A stretch of DNA of 64,000 nucleotides. It comes from Marinimicrobium agarilyticum DSM 16975 (GTDB taxonomy: Bacteria; Pseudomonadota; Gammaproteobacteria; Pseudomonadales; Cellvibrionaceae). The position numbers and the translations under genes are program-made. Positions 28,925-40,073 of the stretch are shown in pieces; within the stretch, counting starts at the first letter, position 1, and every line of letters starts with the position of its first letter. The notes below the pieces were generated by a model. The model saw only the letters and a program-made list of their open reading frames with translations. It was not told the origin of the DNA and made no database searches. The stretch spans positions 124,001-188,000 of the forward strand of contig NZ_AUHU01000007.1 in NCBI RefSeq assembly GCF_000423345.1, read 5' to 3'.

Positions 28925-30040
28925 TCAGGGCTTATGCGGCTGGGCCAGATAGTCGTGGCTTTGCATCTCCAGCAGGCGACTGACGGTACGCTGGAATTCA
29001 AAGGCCAACCGGCCCTCGCCGTACAGCGCTGTTAACGGCTTGGCCGCGGATATTACCAGCTTGACCCGCCGATCGTAAAACTCGTCCACGAGATTGATAA
29101 AGCGCCGGGCCTGATCTTCGTTGTTCCGACCCAAAGCCGGCACATTGCTCAGCACCACGGCGTGGTACTCCCGCGCCAGCTCAATATAATCATTCTGGGA
29201 ACGTGGGCCGTCGCACAGAGCGGTAAACTCAAACCAGACAACATCCTCCCCCAGGTAGCGGGCATGCAACCGCCGCCCCTCCACCTCCAACGCCTGGTCG
29301 GAGCAGATCTCGCCTTCCGCGGGCACCAGGCTTTTGAAACTGGCCATCAGACTGTCGTCCGCCGCTTCGTCTAACGGGGTATGGTACAGCTCGGCCTGCT
29401 CCAGGGCGCGCAGACGAAAGTCATTGTCGCTGTCGAGCTCGGTAACACGGGTATGGCGTTTGATCTGGTCGATAGCGGGGAGAAACCGGGCGCGTTGAAG
29501 GCCGTCTCTGTAAAGACCATCCGGCTCAATATTGGAAGTCGCCACCAGGGTGACGCCGCGCCGGAACAGCGCCTGCATCAGGGTTCCCAGCAGCATGGCA
29601 TCGGTAATGTCGGAGACAAAGAATTCGTCAAAACACAGTACCCTGGCCTCCCCGGCAATCCGGTCGGCCACCTGTTCGAGGGGGTTCTTCTGGCCATCCA
29701 GTTGCCGCAGTTCAGCGTGGACCCGGCGCATGAACCGATGAAAGTGCGCCCGCAACTTGCGCTCGAACGGCAGACTTTCGTAGAAATTGTCCATCAGATA
29801 GGTCTTGCCGCGGCCCACACCACCCCAGATGTACAACCCGGTCACCGGGGTTTTCGGCGTCTTGCGCAGGCGACGCCACCACTCGGCCAACGCATTCGTG
29901 CCGTCGGGTTCGACCAGCAATCGCTCGTACACATCCTGGAGCTCAGCCACCACTCGCGCCTGGGCCGGGTCCCGGACAAAGTCGGGGCGCTGCAGATCGC
30001 GCTGGTAACGCGCTTGGGGGCCGGCAGAGGTATCCAACAT
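28925..30040 (-). CDS. zapE: Cell-division ATPase ZapE (AFG1-like)
   Basis: A 371-aa AFG1-family AAA-type ATPase with Walker A GGVGRGKT, the LMDNFYESLPF segment and Walker B VLCFDEFFV. ZapE binds FtsZ and helps constriction under stress. Its ATG overlaps the stop of the upstream hydrolase by one base, so the two are co-translated. It lies close to zapG and degS, as in E. coli. Confidence 0.93.
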   Translation of the reverse strand: MLDTSAGPQARYQRDLQRPDFVRDPAQARVVAELQDVYERLLVEPDGTNALAEWWRRLRKTPKTPVTGLYIWGGVGRGKTYLMDNFYESLPFERKLRAHFHRFMRRVHAELRQLDGQKNPLEQVADRIAGEARVLCFDEFFVSDITDAMLLGTLMQALFRRGVTLVATSNIEPDGLYRDGLQRARFLPAIDQIKRHTRVTELDSDNDFRLRALEQAELYHTPLDEAADDSLMASFKSLVPAEGEICSDQALEVEGRRLHARYLGEDVVWFEFTALCDGPRSQNDYIELAREYHAVVLSNVPALGRNNEDQARRFINLVDEFYDRRVKLVISAAKPLTALYGEGRLAFEFQRTVSRLLEMQSHDYLAQPHKP

Positions 30041-30714
30041 CAGGCTTGCGCCTCCAGCTGCTCGGGGATCACGGCCATCAGGTCGCGCTTGAGTCCGGTC
30101 AGGCGGCCGTGAAAGAAATGCCCCGCATCGTCGTAGCGCAAAAGCCGGCGAGAGGAGGCCAGGTGGTGCTCATACCATCGGAATACGCCTTCGGGCACGA
30201 CCACATCATCGGCGCCGCCTTGAACCACACACACCGGGCACGGGAAATGGCCGTCGCGATCATAGGCGTAGCGCTCCACCGGGGGCGCGACGAGCGTCAG
30301 ATGCTCGACCGCCGCCACGGCTCGATAGACGGCCGCAGCGGCCACTGCCGACCCGAATGAGAAACCGGCAAGCAACTGCCTGGCTTTTGGGCGCTGGGCA
30401 ATCGCCCAGGACTGAACCGCGAGCAGATCGTCCACTTCCCCCACCGCTCGATCAAACTGCCCTTCGCTCTTTCCGACCCCGCGGAAATTGAAACGTACCG
30501 TATCGACGCCGAGCTCGCGATACACCCGCACCAGAGTCGATACCACCTTGTTATCCATGGTCCCGCCATGCTGGGGATGAGGATGGCAGATCAGCGCGAT
30601 TCGACCGGCGCCCGCCAAGACTCCGTCGGGATTGCCGCCCTGGGAACGGGCCTCGAGCACTCCCGCCGGGCCATCGATGGTAATTGCAGTCTCGGTTTGC
30701 GAAAATACAGTCAC
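30040..30714 (-). CDS. Alpha/beta-hydrolase superfamily protein
   Basis: A 224-aa hydrolase with the oxyanion HPHPQHGGTMDN motif, nucleophile elbow GFSFGS, a late Asp (VQGGADDVV) and catalytic His (DDAGHFFHG). It resembles the COG2945 group, whose substrates are unknown. The frame stays open to 31089 but upstream it is low-complexity. The GTG at 30714, five bases after GAGG, is the likely start. It overlaps zapE by one base. Confidence 0.85.
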   Translation of the reverse strand: MTVFSQTETAITIDGPAGVLEARSQGGNPDGVLAGAGRIALICHPHPQHGGTMDNKVVSTLVRVYRELGVDTVRFNFRGVGKSEGQFDRAVGEVDDLLAVQSWAIAQRPKARQLLAGFSFGSAVAAAAVYRAVAAVEHLTLVAPPVERYAYDRDGHFPCPVCVVQGGADDVVVPEGVFRWYEHHLASSRRLLRYDDAGHFFHGRLTGLKRDLMAVIPEQLEAQA

Positions 30715-30940
30715 AGATACCTCAGTTGCCAATACCGGCGGCGCAACGCCGGACAGAAAGTCCCGGTCGAATTTATGCCGCTGGAAAAAAAGCGGAAACC
30801 ATTGGGCGTAACCACGCCCCAAACGGCAAAAGGCCGTATAATAGCGCGAGCGCTCGTTATTTGCAGGCCATCCCTTGATTGATCGAGCAACGGAGCGATT
30901 CATTGAGCCATAGAACGGCATACACCGAGAGGAGAAATTT

Positions 30941-31486
30941 GTGTTTTCATTCGGCACCCTGATCATCACCGCACTCCTTTGCCTTCTGGGCGGCGCCGCC
31001 CTGGGCGCGGTTCTGTTTAAGCTGGTAGGCCCGGGCGGCCAGAATCGCGAGCTGGAAGAGCGGGTGCAGCGCGCCGAGGACGAGCTCAAACGTTATCAAC
31101 AGGACGTCGCCGAGCACTTCGCCCGGACCTCCGACCTGGTCAACAACCTGACCCAGAGTTACCGCGATGTGTACGAACATCTGGCCAACAGCGCGCTCAA
31201 GCTGACGACCCCCGCATTGAGCCGCCAGATCCTTGAGTCCGCCAACACCCAGTTGCTCGGCAGCGAAAAGACCTACTTGAGCGAAGAGCACATCGAGGCG
31301 CCCCGCGACTGGGCCCCCAAAAACGGAACCGGCCAGCTCAGTGAGGAATATGGTCTGCACGAGGAGACCGATTACGAATCACCCTACCACCACTTCGGGA
31401 CCACGAGGCCCTATGCGGCGGACGAGCAGTCGGACAACGATCCGGAAGCTCCGGAGTCCGAAGCCTCAGCTCAGCGGAACCGCTAA
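30941..31486 (+). CDS. zapG: ZapG / YhcB-family division and envelope protein (DUF1043)
   Basis: A 181-aa inner-membrane protein. One N-terminal helix (about 5-27) precedes a coiled coil (about 35-60) and the family segment HFARTSDLVNNLTQSYRDVY (about 65-85). A disordered acidic tail follows. YhcB/ZapG links cell division and envelope synthesis. The start is GTG at 30941 with GAGAGGAG upstream. It is followed by degS, as in E. coli (yhcB-degQ-degS). Confidence 0.9.
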   Translation: MFSFGTLIITALLCLLGGAALGAVLFKLVGPGGQNRELEERVQRAEDELKRYQQDVAEHFARTSDLVNNLTQSYRDVYEHLANSALKLTTPALSRQILESANTQLLGSEKTYLSEEHIEAPRDWAPKNGTGQLSEEYGLHEETDYESPYHHFGTTRPYAADEQSDNDPEAPESEASAQRNR

Positions 31487-31557
31487 CCGGCCCCCAAGGC
31501 GCCCCTGTCTACGTGACGGGGCTCATCCAATAACAGAAACCGCCGCGGAGATTCATA

Positions 31558-32691
31558 ATGAGCGCAAGACGCCTGATCCAGTCACTGGGCTGGCCGGTCG
31601 CCACCGGGCTATTGATTGCACTCATTGCGCTGATGGCGTTCCCCGAGCTGCGCCCCCCCGGCAACACGTCAAGCTCGCAGACGCCAGCATCCCGACAGGC
31701 ACAGGTCAGCTCCTATGCCGATGCGGTCGATCGGGCCGCCCCCGCCGTAGTGAGCATCTACACCCAGAAGATGCGGGAACAACAGCGCCATCCACTGGCG
31801 GATCACCCCTATTTCCGCCGGTTCTTTCGCAACTCCGACCGCCCACAGCAGGAACGCATGCAATCCGCTCTTGGCTCGGGGGTTATCGTCGATGAAAGCG
31901 GCTACCTGTTGACTAACGAACATGTGATTGAAAACGCAGAAGAGATTCTGGTGGTGCTCTACGACGGCCGGGAAACCCGGGCTGAACTGGTGGGTACCGA
32001 CCCGGAAAGCGACCTGGCCGTTTTGAAAATCGAGCTGGACAACCTGACCGCCATCACGGTTCCAGAGCCGACCCAGGCCAGAATTGGCGATGTGGTGCTG
32101 GCCATCGGCAACCCCTTCGGGATGGGGCAGACCGTCACCCAGGGCATCCTGAGTGCCACCGGGCGCTACAACCTCAACCTGAGCGAGTACGAGAACTTCC
32201 TTCAGACCGACGCGGCGGTAAACGTGGGCAATTCCGGCGGCGCCCTGATTGATGCCAGCGGTCAGTTACTGGGCATCAATACCGCCATCCTGGGCGAGGG
32301 CAATACCAATGTCGGGATCAGTTTCGCCATTCCGGCCGACTCGGCCATGGACGCGTTGCGCCAGATTATCGAGCACGGGCGGGTTGTGAGAGGCTGGCTC
32401 GGGCTCGCCGTGCGGCCACTGACCGGCGGCGTTCAGAGTTCCGCCAGCGACGAGAGCAGGGGGGTTCTGGTCACAGAAGTAATGCCCAACAGCCCGGCGG
32501 AGCGTGCCGGACTTCGGCCCGGAGACATCCTGACACATATTGACGACGTACACGTGGGCGATGGTCGCCGGGGAATGGACAAGATCGCGGCGACTGCCCC
32601 CGGCAGCAAAGTCACACTGAGTATTCGCCGCAACGGCGAATCCATGGAACTGAGCACCGTCATCGCCGAGCGCCCCGTACCAACCAGCTAA
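31558..32691 (+). CDS. degS: DegS/AlgW-type periplasmic serine protease
   Basis: A 377-aa S1C protease with one N-terminal membrane anchor (about 13-31) and a trypsin-like domain. His is in LTNEHVI, Asp in DPESDLAVLKI and Ser in VGNSGGAL. A single PDZ domain lies at about 275-370. One PDZ plus an anchor is the DegS/AlgW layout, which cuts the anti-sigma factor RseA/MucA when unfolded outer-membrane proteins appear. It is likely cotranscribed with zapG (71 bp apart) and ends at a strong terminator. Confidence 0.93.
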   Translation: MSARRLIQSLGWPVATGLLIALIALMAFPELRPPGNTSSSQTPASRQAQVSSYADAVDRAAPAVVSIYTQKMREQQRHPLADHPYFRRFFRNSDRPQQERMQSALGSGVIVDESGYLLTNEHVIENAEEILVVLYDGRETRAELVGTDPESDLAVLKIELDNLTAITVPEPTQARIGDVVLAIGNPFGMGQTVTQGILSATGRYNLNLSEYENFLQTDAAVNVGNSGGALIDASGQLLGINTAILGEGNTNVGISFAIPADSAMDALRQIIEHGRVVRGWLGLAVRPLTGGVQSSASDESRGVLVTEVMPNSPAERAGLRPGDILTHIDDVHVGDGRRGMDKIAATAPGSKVTLSIRRNGESMELSTVIAERPVPTS

Positions 32692-32720
32692 GGCCTGCCG
32701 CCTGCACTAAAACGACGCCA

Positions 32721-32760
32721 CACACAAAAAAGCCCACACAGACGCGGGCTTTTTTGTGTG
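32721..32760. terminator. Bidirectional terminator between degS and hisD
   Basis: A perfect 15-bp stem CACACAAAAAAGCCC / GGGCTTTTTTGTGTG with T runs on both strands, placed between convergent degS and hisD. Confidence 0.9.
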
Positions 32761-32799
32761 ATGGCAGGTGAGTTTTATCCGGACCGGCGCAGCGTGCCA

Positions 32800-34113
32800 T
32801 CAATCCCGGTAACGGTACTCAGCAGAGCGGGCGTGAGCCTCCAGCGCTTCTCCTCGCGCCAACACCGACGCCGTTCGCGCCAACTTCGACGCCCCCTCGG
32901 GTGAGCAATAAATAATGGAACTGCGTTTCTGGAAATCGTAGACCCCCAGCGGCGAGGAGAACCGGGCCGTGCCGGAGGTGGGCAACACGTGATTGGGGCC
33001 GGCACAGTAGTCCCCCAAGGCTTCCGGCGTGTGGCGTCCCATAAAAATGGCACCCGCGTGCTCAACCTGAGACAGGAGAGCATCGGGATCCTCCACAGAC
33101 AACTCCAGGTGCTCTGGCGCCACTCGATTGCTGACTGCCAGCGCCTGATCCATGCTCGCCACCTTGATCAGGGCGCCGCGATTGGCCAACGAGGTTCGGG
33201 CGATGCGCTCACGCTCAAGCGTGGGCAACAGGCGCTCCATGGCCGCTTCGACTCTATCCAGAAAATCCCCATCCGGGCTGACCAAAATCGACTGGGCCTG
33301 CTCATCGTGTTCGGCCTGACTGAACAGGTCCATGGCAATCCAGTCCGGGTCGGTTTTACCGTCGCAGATCACCAGAATTTCGGAGGGACCGGCGATCATG
33401 TCGATATCCACCAGACCGAACACGGCGCGCTTGGCGGTGGCAACGTAAATATTCCCCGGTCCGACAATTTTGTCGACCTTGGGCAGGGTCTCGGTGCCAT
33501 AGGCCAGTGCAGCAATCGCCTGGGCCCCACCGATGGTGACGACCTTATCCACACCCGCGACAGCGGCGGCGGCGAGCACCATCGGGCTCAACTCACCGCC
33601 CGGTGCCGGCACCACCATGACCAACTCGGCCACCCCGGCCACTTTGGCAGGGATTGCATTCATCAGTACCGAGGAGGGGTAAGAAGCCTTGCCCCCGGGG
33701 ACGTACAGCCCCACTCTCGCCATGGCGGTGACTTTCTGACCCAAGCGGGTTCCATCCTCTTCGGTAAAGTCCCAGGAGGGCTGGCGCTGATACTCGTGGT
33801 ACGTCCGAATCCGTTCGGCCGCCACCTGCAGGGCCTGCTGTTGCTCAGCCGGCAGACTCTCCAGCGCCGAGGTCAACTGCTCCTCTGGCACCATAAAATC
33901 CGCCAGGGTCTGGCCATCACGTCGATCAAGCTTATTGGTGTACTCCACCACGGCGGCGTCACCCCGGTGTTTTACCGCCTCCAGAATGTCATTCACCACT
34001 CGGGCCACGTCGGAATCGGACACACTGTCCCAGGCGAGAAGATCGTCCAGGTGCGCATTGAAGTCGGCACTGCTGGCGTCCAGACGGGCGATTAAAGGCG
34101 TTTTTTCAGACAT
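32800..34113 (-). CDS. hisD: Histidinol dehydrogenase
   Basis: Oxidises histidinol to histidine in two NAD steps. It has 437 aa, the usual length. Family features are [15 protein letters not shown], the GPSEILV segment and the C-terminal [20 protein letters not shown] region, with zinc-binding Gln/His/Asp residues. It lies 73 bp downstream of hisG. The murA-hisG-hisD order is Pseudomonas-like; hisC is not next in this window. Confidence 0.97.
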   Translation of the reverse strand: MSEKTPLIARLDASSADFNAHLDDLLAWDSVSDSDVARVVNDILEAVKHRGDAAVVEYTNKLDRRDGQTLADFMVPEEQLTSALESLPAEQQQALQVAAERIRTYHEYQRQPSWDFTEEDGTRLGQKVTAMARVGLYVPGGKASYPSSVLMNAIPAKVAGVAELVMVVPAPGGELSPMVLAAAAVAGVDKVVTIGGAQAIAALAYGTETLPKVDKIVGPGNIYVATAKRAVFGLVDIDMIAGPSEILVICDGKTDPDWIAMDLFSQAEHDEQAQSILVSPDGDFLDRVEAAMERLLPTLERERIARTSLANRGALIKVASMDQALAVSNRVAPEHLELSVEDPDALLSQVEHAGAIFMGRHTPEALGDYCAGPNHVLPTSGTARFSSPLGVYDFQKRSSIIYCSPEGASKLARTASVLARGEALEAHARSAEYRYRD

Positions 34114-34186
34114 GACTCATCTCTTACTGTCGTAGGGCGGCGGCTCAACGGTTCACTGCATACAATACAGAGCGAGCGGACTCGCG

Positions 34187-34840
34187 TCAGGCGTTCTCGG
34201 GCTCGCGCCGGGCATCGACGGCGGCACCGACCGCATCGATCACGGACTGGATCAGCACGTGCTTCATCTTCATGGACGCCTTGTTCACAATCAACCGGGA
34301 GCTGATATCGGCAATATGTTCCCGCGGCTCCAGGCCGTTAGCCCGCAAGGTGTTGCCGGTGTCCACGATATCCACGATTTCGTCGGCCAGATTCATGATC
34401 GGTGCCAGTTCCATGGCGCCGTACAATTTGATGATGTCAGTCTGACGACCGCAGGTGGCGTAATACTGCTTGGCGACATTGACGTATTTGGTCGCGACCT
34501 TCAAACGCCCCTGGCGCGGCGGCGCCCCCTTGATGGCGGCGGTCATCAGCCGACAACGGGCAATGTTGAGATCAAGCGGCTCATACAGGCCATCGACACC
34601 GTTTTCCATCAGCGTATCCTTGCCGGAAATGCCCATATCGGCCGCACCAAACTGCACGTAGGTGGGCACGTCCACCCCACGCAACACCAGCAGGCGGACT
34701 TCCGCCCGGTTGGTTTCAAACACCAGCTTGCGGCTCTTATCGATATCCTCGGCCGGCTCAATACCCGCCGCCGCCAACAGGGGCAGCGTTTCTTTCAGGA
34801 TCCGGCCCTTGGTCAGGGCAATGGTCAATGTCTGGCTCAT
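34187..34840 (-). CDS. hisG: ATP phosphoribosyltransferase, short form
   Basis: Joins ATP and PRPP, the first step of histidine synthesis. It has 217 aa, the HisG-S form that lacks the C-terminal feedback domain and needs HisZ. It has the [15 protein letters not shown] start and the [18 protein letters not shown]-binding loop. hisZ is not in the window. The gene is 31 bp downstream of murA. Confidence 0.96.
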   Translation of the reverse strand: MSQTLTIALTKGRILKETLPLLAAAGIEPAEDIDKSRKLVFETNRAEVRLLVLRGVDVPTYVQFGAADMGISGKDTLMENGVDGLYEPLDLNIARCRLMTAAIKGAPPRQGRLKVATKYVNVAKQYYATCGRQTDIIKLYGAMELAPIMNLADEIVDIVDTGNTLRANGLEPREHIADISSRLIVNKASMKMKHVLIQSVIDAVGAAVDARREPENA

Positions 34841-34871
34841 GGCTTTCGTCTAACTCAGTTGGGCGTCTGAC

Positions 34872-36140
<1,269 letters not shown>

Positions 36141-36176
36141 TCACTTGTGAGTCATCGGTCTGAGGGAGACGCGGAC

Positions 36177-36416
36177 TTATTGCTGTTGCTGCCACTCTTC
36201 CGGCGTAAGGGTTTTCATGTGCACCGCGTGGATGGTGCCCTGAGCAATACTGTCGGACAGGGCCGAGTACACCAGTTGCTGCTTTTTCACCGGGCTCATG
36301 CCGCGGAAGGTCGGACTGACCACCAAAAGGTTGATATGACTGCCATCAATGCCCACCTCCACTTCGCTTTCGGGAACCTGAGCTTCAACCAATGCTTTGA
36401 TCTGTTCGGGTTGCAT
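36177..36416 (-). CDS. ibaG: BolA-family acid-stress protein IbaG
   Basis: A 79-aa BolA/YrbA protein with the invariant His in a VHMKTLTPEEW tail and the SHINLLVVSPTF strand. BolA-type proteins bind monothiol glutaredoxin with a shared [2Fe-2S] cluster; a grxD gene is at 50772. IbaG is the usual upstream neighbour of murA. Confidence 0.93.
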   Translation of the reverse strand: MQPEQIKALVEAQVPESEVEVGIDGSHINLLVVSPTFRGMSPVKKQQLVYSALSDSIAQGTIHAVHMKTLTPEEWQQQQ

Positions 36417-36521
36417 AGACTATCCAAGATTGTAAAAACCAGAGCGGAATCTTACCTTAATGAGGCTACAACCGCATCCCAAAAACCCTCGCACCGGTCA
36501 AATACCAGTGCCGCCAAACAA

Positions 36522-36551
36522 CAATGCCGCCACCTTGCGGCGACGGCATTG
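36522..36551 (-). terminator. Probable terminator after mlaC
   Basis: CAATGCCG and CGGCATTG pair around a 14-base partly folded loop. On the minus strand TTGTTTGG follows. It begins 21 bp after the mlaC stop and before ibaG. Confidence 0.5.
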
Positions 36552-36572
36552 CAGGCCTGACATCGGCTCAGG

Positions 36573-37214
36573 TCACATTTCGTCGAGCCAATTGTCGATC
36601 ACCTTATCGATGTCGCCATCGTGTTTCTTCACAGCCTGGCCGAACTGACTGCGGAACGAACGGCCGAGATTCACCCCATCAAGCACGAGGTTGATCAACT
36701 TCCATTCACCCTGACGGTTCTGAGCCATGGTGTAGGACAGGCGATAGGTCGAACCCTCATGGGTCACTTTCTGATCGACGCTCACGCGGCGCTTGTCCGA
36801 CAGGTCCCCTTTGGGCGACTCGATCTCGATATCACTGTCGATGTAGTTGGCAATGCCCTTGGCATAGGTGGCCACCAGGCCCCTCTTGAACACCCCGACG
36901 AAGCGCTCGACCTGCTCTTCCGAAGCCTCTTTGCGGTGTTCGCCCATCACGGCTTTGGCGATGAATTCAAAGTCCACCACCGGCTCCAGAGTCTCCTGAA
37001 TAGCCTTGTAATAGGCTTTCGTATCGTTTTCACCCCCATTGTATTCCTTGACGGTATCGAACATGACGCCAGTCACTTCTTCCACCACAGCATGTGGCGT
37101 CTCCTTTTTTGCATCCACGGCGGAGGCCGCCGCGACACCCGCTGACAGCAGGCTGAGCCACGCCAGCATTCCGACGGTGCTCACCGCCGTTTTCCAATTG
37201 CGTAAAGTTGCCAT
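36573..37214 (-). CDS. mlaC: Periplasmic phospholipid-binding protein MlaC (Ttg2D)
   Basis: A 213-aa protein with a signal peptide (about 1-30, ending VAAASA) and an MlaC domain. Family segments include EPVVDFEFIAKAVMGEHRKEA (shown in part), VSVDQKVTHEGSTYRLSY and LVLDGVNLGRSFRSQF. MlaC carries phospholipids between the outer-membrane MlaA complex and the inner-membrane MlaFEDB transporter. Normally mlaF, mlaE and mlaD lie just upstream and mlaB just downstream. None of these is present here: the next gene upstream is the divergent yrbG. Confidence 0.93.
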   Translation of the reverse strand: MATLRNWKTAVSTVGMLAWLSLLSAGVAAASAVDAKKETPHAVVEEVTGVMFDTVKEYNGGENDTKAYYKAIQETLEPVVDFEFIAKAVMGEHRKEASEEQVERFVGVFKRGLVATYAKGIANYIDSDIEIESPKGDLSDKRRVSVDQKVTHEGSTYRLSYTMAQNRQGEWKLINLVLDGVNLGRSFRSQFGQAVKKHDGDIDKVIDNWLDEM

Positions 37215-37426
37215 ACAGGGTTCCTTAAAGCCTCAATACCAAACCAATCGCTGCATCCCGTCGCCACCGAGCTTTGGCTCTGCCACTGACAATGCAACAG
37301 CTACACTATAACATTAGGGTGTACTCGGGACCTACTGTTCGAGCCTGCCCGAGCGTAAAAGAATGTTAGAGCGGACCGCCCCCGGGCACCGCACAACCCT
37401 TGACAACCGAGCTGCGAGCGAAGTCC

Positions 37427-38413
37427 ATGACGCAACTTTGGCTGCCTTGCCTGAGCATCTTGATCGGCTTTATCGGCCTAGTCTGGAGCGCCGATCGCTT
37501 TGTTGGCGGCAGCGCCGCCCTCGCCCACCGACTCGGCGTCCCCAAACTGTTGGTGGGTCTCACCATTGTCGCCTTTGGCACCTCGGCACCGGAAATCGTC
37601 GTCTCCATCAGTGCCTCTGCTCGAAATGCGGGAGAGCTGGCGGTGGGCAACGCCCTCGGCTCCAATCTCGCCAACATGGGCCTTGTACTGGCCGTAACGG
37701 CTCTGGTCGCGCCGCTCCCGATCCGTAGACAGCTGTTAACCCGAGAAGTGCCGACGCTGTTGATCGTTACCGCCTTGGCCGGAATCGCACTACGGGACGG
37801 ACATCTGGCTTTGTGGGAAGGCCTCGTTTTGATTCTACTGCTCCCGGCGGTGCTGACATTGATGGTCAAGACCAACCGGGAAACATCCATCGCGCTCGCC
37901 GAAGACGTGCCCCACTACGACTTGAAACAGGCTCTATTCTGGTTTCTGTTGGGGCTGGCGGTGCTGGTAGGCAGCTCAGAAGTGCTGGTCTGGGGCGCCA
38001 GCGAACTGGCGTTGGCACTGGGCGTCCCGTCATTGGTGGTGGGGCTGACCGTCATTGCCATTGGCACCAGCCTGCCGGAGCTGGCCGCCTCCGTGGCCAG
38101 CGCCCTCAAGGGCCATCTGGAATTGGCACTGGGCAACATTGTCGGCTCCAACCTGTTCAACCTGCTGGCCGTCATGGCCATTCCCGCCCTGATTCAGCAG
38201 CCGCGCATGGACCCGGCGGTATTCGCGCGCGACTACCTCGCCATGGCGGCAATCACACTCTTGCTCGCCGTAGCAATTGGCACGGACTACCGGCTGCGCC
38301 ACCGGACAGCGGCGGGCAGCGCCCCCACGGCAGGCCAACTGGGGCGCCTTATCGGCCTTCTTCTGTTGGCGAGTTACGGCGGTTATTACGCCTGGCTGTT
38401 CGCCTCACTTTGA
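37427..38413 (+). CDS. yrbG: Calcium/sodium antiporter of the CaCA family (YrbG)
   Basis: A 328-aa membrane protein with ten hydrophobic helices in two inverted halves. Each half carries the ion-binding alpha repeat: VAFGTSAPEIVVS and GNALGSNLANMG in the first, AIGTSLPELAASV and GNIVGSNLFN in the second. The ORF is open from a TTG at 37400, but the ATG at 37427 fits the family start. Its place at the head of the kds-lpt-rpoN block is as in E. coli. Confidence 0.92.
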   Translation: MTQLWLPCLSILIGFIGLVWSADRFVGGSAALAHRLGVPKLLVGLTIVAFGTSAPEIVVSISASARNAGELAVGNALGSNLANMGLVLAVTALVAPLPIRRQLLTREVPTLLIVTALAGIALRDGHLALWEGLVLILLLPAVLTLMVKTNRETSIALAEDVPHYDLKQALFWFLLGLAVLVGSSEVLVWGASELALALGVPSLVVGLTVIAIGTSLPELAASVASALKGHLELALGNIVGSNLFNLLAVMAIPALIQQPRMDPAVFARDYLAMAAITLLLAVAIGTDYRLRHRTAAGSAPTAGQLGRLIGLLLLASYGGYYAWLFASL

Positions 38414-38505
38414 CGCCAGTACCGAGATCGGAACAGAGCATTCGTCACAGCGCTGCCCGAACCGTATAATGACCCGCTTTAGATTCCTGAGCGAGCCCAC
38501 TGCGC

Positions 38506-39477
38506 ATGAGCGACTTCGACTTCATCCACTCTGGACGCCGCACCATCGACATCGAGCAGCAGGCCGTTGCCGCGCTGCGCGAGCGAATTGATGAGCGCTT
38601 TACCCGGGCCTGCGAAGTGCTCCTGGGCGTGCCGGGACGGGTCATCGTCACCGGCATGGGCAAGTCCGGTCATATCGGCAAAAAAATCGCGGCCACCCTC
38701 GCGAGCACCGGCACTCCGGCGTTTTTTGTCCACCCCGGCGAAGCCAGCCACGGCGATCTGGGCATGATTACCCGGGACGATGCCGTCATTGCCATCTCCT
38801 ACTCCGGCAATTCCGATGAAATCATCACACTGTTGCCGCTGCTCAAGCGCCTGGGCATTCCGATCATCAGCATGACCGGCCGCGCCCAGTCACCACTGGC
38901 CCAGGAGGCTGAGGTCAATCTGGACATCAGCGTCGTCACCGAAGCCTGCCCTCTGGCCCTGGCCCCCACCGCCAGCACCACCGCGACGCTGGTGATCGGC
39001 GACGCCCTGGCCATCGCACTGCTGGAAGCGCGTGGCTTTACCGCAGAAGACTTTGCCTTTTCCCACCCCGGCGGCACCCTGGGCCGCAAGCTGCTGCTTC
39101 GGGCGGAAGACATCATGCACAGAGGCGAGGCCATACCCCGTGTCCCAGAGGACTTCAGCCTTTCCGCGGCGTTACTGGAAATGACTAAAAAAGGCTTCGG
39201 CATGACCACCATCGTGGACGAGGCGGGGCATCTGCTCGGGGTCTACACCGATGGCGACCTGCGTCGCAGCATTGACCGGGGCACCGACCTGACCGGGGCC
39301 CGAATCGGGAACCTGATGAACCGCACGCCGAAAACCATTGAGCCCCATACTCTCGCCGCCGAGGCGCTCAAGATCATGGAAGATAAAAAGATCACCGCAC
39401 TGATTGTGCTCGACGAACAAAAACGCCCAAGCGGAGTCGTACATATGCACGACATACTGCGAGCGGGCATCATTTAA
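38506..39477 (+). CDS. kdsD: D-arabinose 5-phosphate isomerase
   Basis: Makes arabinose 5-phosphate from ribulose 5-phosphate, the first step to KDO of LPS. It has 323 aa: an SIS sugar-isomerase domain (about 35-190, VTGMGKSGHIGKKIAATLAS) followed by two CBS domains (about 200-320). It is 92 bp after yrbG and 19 bp before kdsC. Confidence 0.97.
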   Translation: MSDFDFIHSGRRTIDIEQQAVAALRERIDERFTRACEVLLGVPGRVIVTGMGKSGHIGKKIAATLASTGTPAFFVHPGEASHGDLGMITRDDAVIAISYSGNSDEIITLLPLLKRLGIPIISMTGRAQSPLAQEAEVNLDISVVTEACPLALAPTASTTATLVIGDALAIALLEARGFTAEDFAFSHPGGTLGRKLLLRAEDIMHRGEAIPRVPEDFSLSAALLEMTKKGFGMTTIVDEAGHLLGVYTDGDLRRSIDRGTDLTGARIGNLMNRTPKTIEPHTLAAEALKIMEDKKITALIVLDEQKRPSGVVHMHDILRAGII

Positions 39478-39496
39478 TTCGAGGTTCTCTCTCCCC

Positions 39497-40072
39497 ATGA
39501 CCGATTCCCGCTTCGAGCCGCGCGCTCGCCGGATTCAATGGCTGTTCCTGGACGTCGATGGCGTTCTGACCGACGGACGGCTCTACTTCAGTGAGCGCGG
39601 CGACGAGCTGAAAGCGTTCAGCACTCTGGACGGCCTGGGCATCAAACTGCTCCGACGCAGCGGCGTCAAAGTGGGCATCCTGAGCGGTCGCAACACCCAG
39701 TTGGTGGCTCGCCGGGCCGAGAGTCTGGGTCTGGACCTTGTCATTCAGGGACGGGAAGACAAATGGGAAGCGCTGAGTGAGTGGCGCCAACAATGCCCGA
39801 TACCGCTGGAGGCGATTGCCTTTATGGGGGACGACTGGCCCGATCTGACCATCATGACCCGCGTCGGCCTGGCCCTGACCGTCGCCAACGCCCATTCCGC
39901 CGTGGTGGAACGCTCGCACTGGCAGAGTTCGTTCCGTGGCGGAGAGGGTGCGGTACGTGAGGCCTGCGACCAACTGCTGCGTGCGCGTGGCGACTACGAG
40001 CGCCTGCTGAGCGACTACATCGCCCCGGCTGGCCGGGACACAACGGGTACCAGCGACGCACCGGAGGCCTGA
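39497..40072 (+). CDS. kdsC: KDO-8-phosphate phosphatase
   Basis: A 191-aa HAD-family phosphatase with nucleophile motif DVDGVLTDG and the GDDWPDL metal motif, giving free KDO. The frame is open upstream into kdsD, but the ATG at 39497 gives the family N-terminus. One base separates it from lptC. Confidence 0.96.
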   Translation: MTDSRFEPRARRIQWLFLDVDGVLTDGRLYFSERGDELKAFSTLDGLGIKLLRRSGVKVGILSGRNTQLVARRAESLGLDLVIQGREDKWEALSEWRQQCPIPLEAIAFMGDDWPDLTIMTRVGLALTVANAHSAVVERSHWQSSFRGGEGAVREACDQLLRARGDYERLLSDYIAPAGRDTTGTSDAPEA

Positions 40073-40073
40073 T

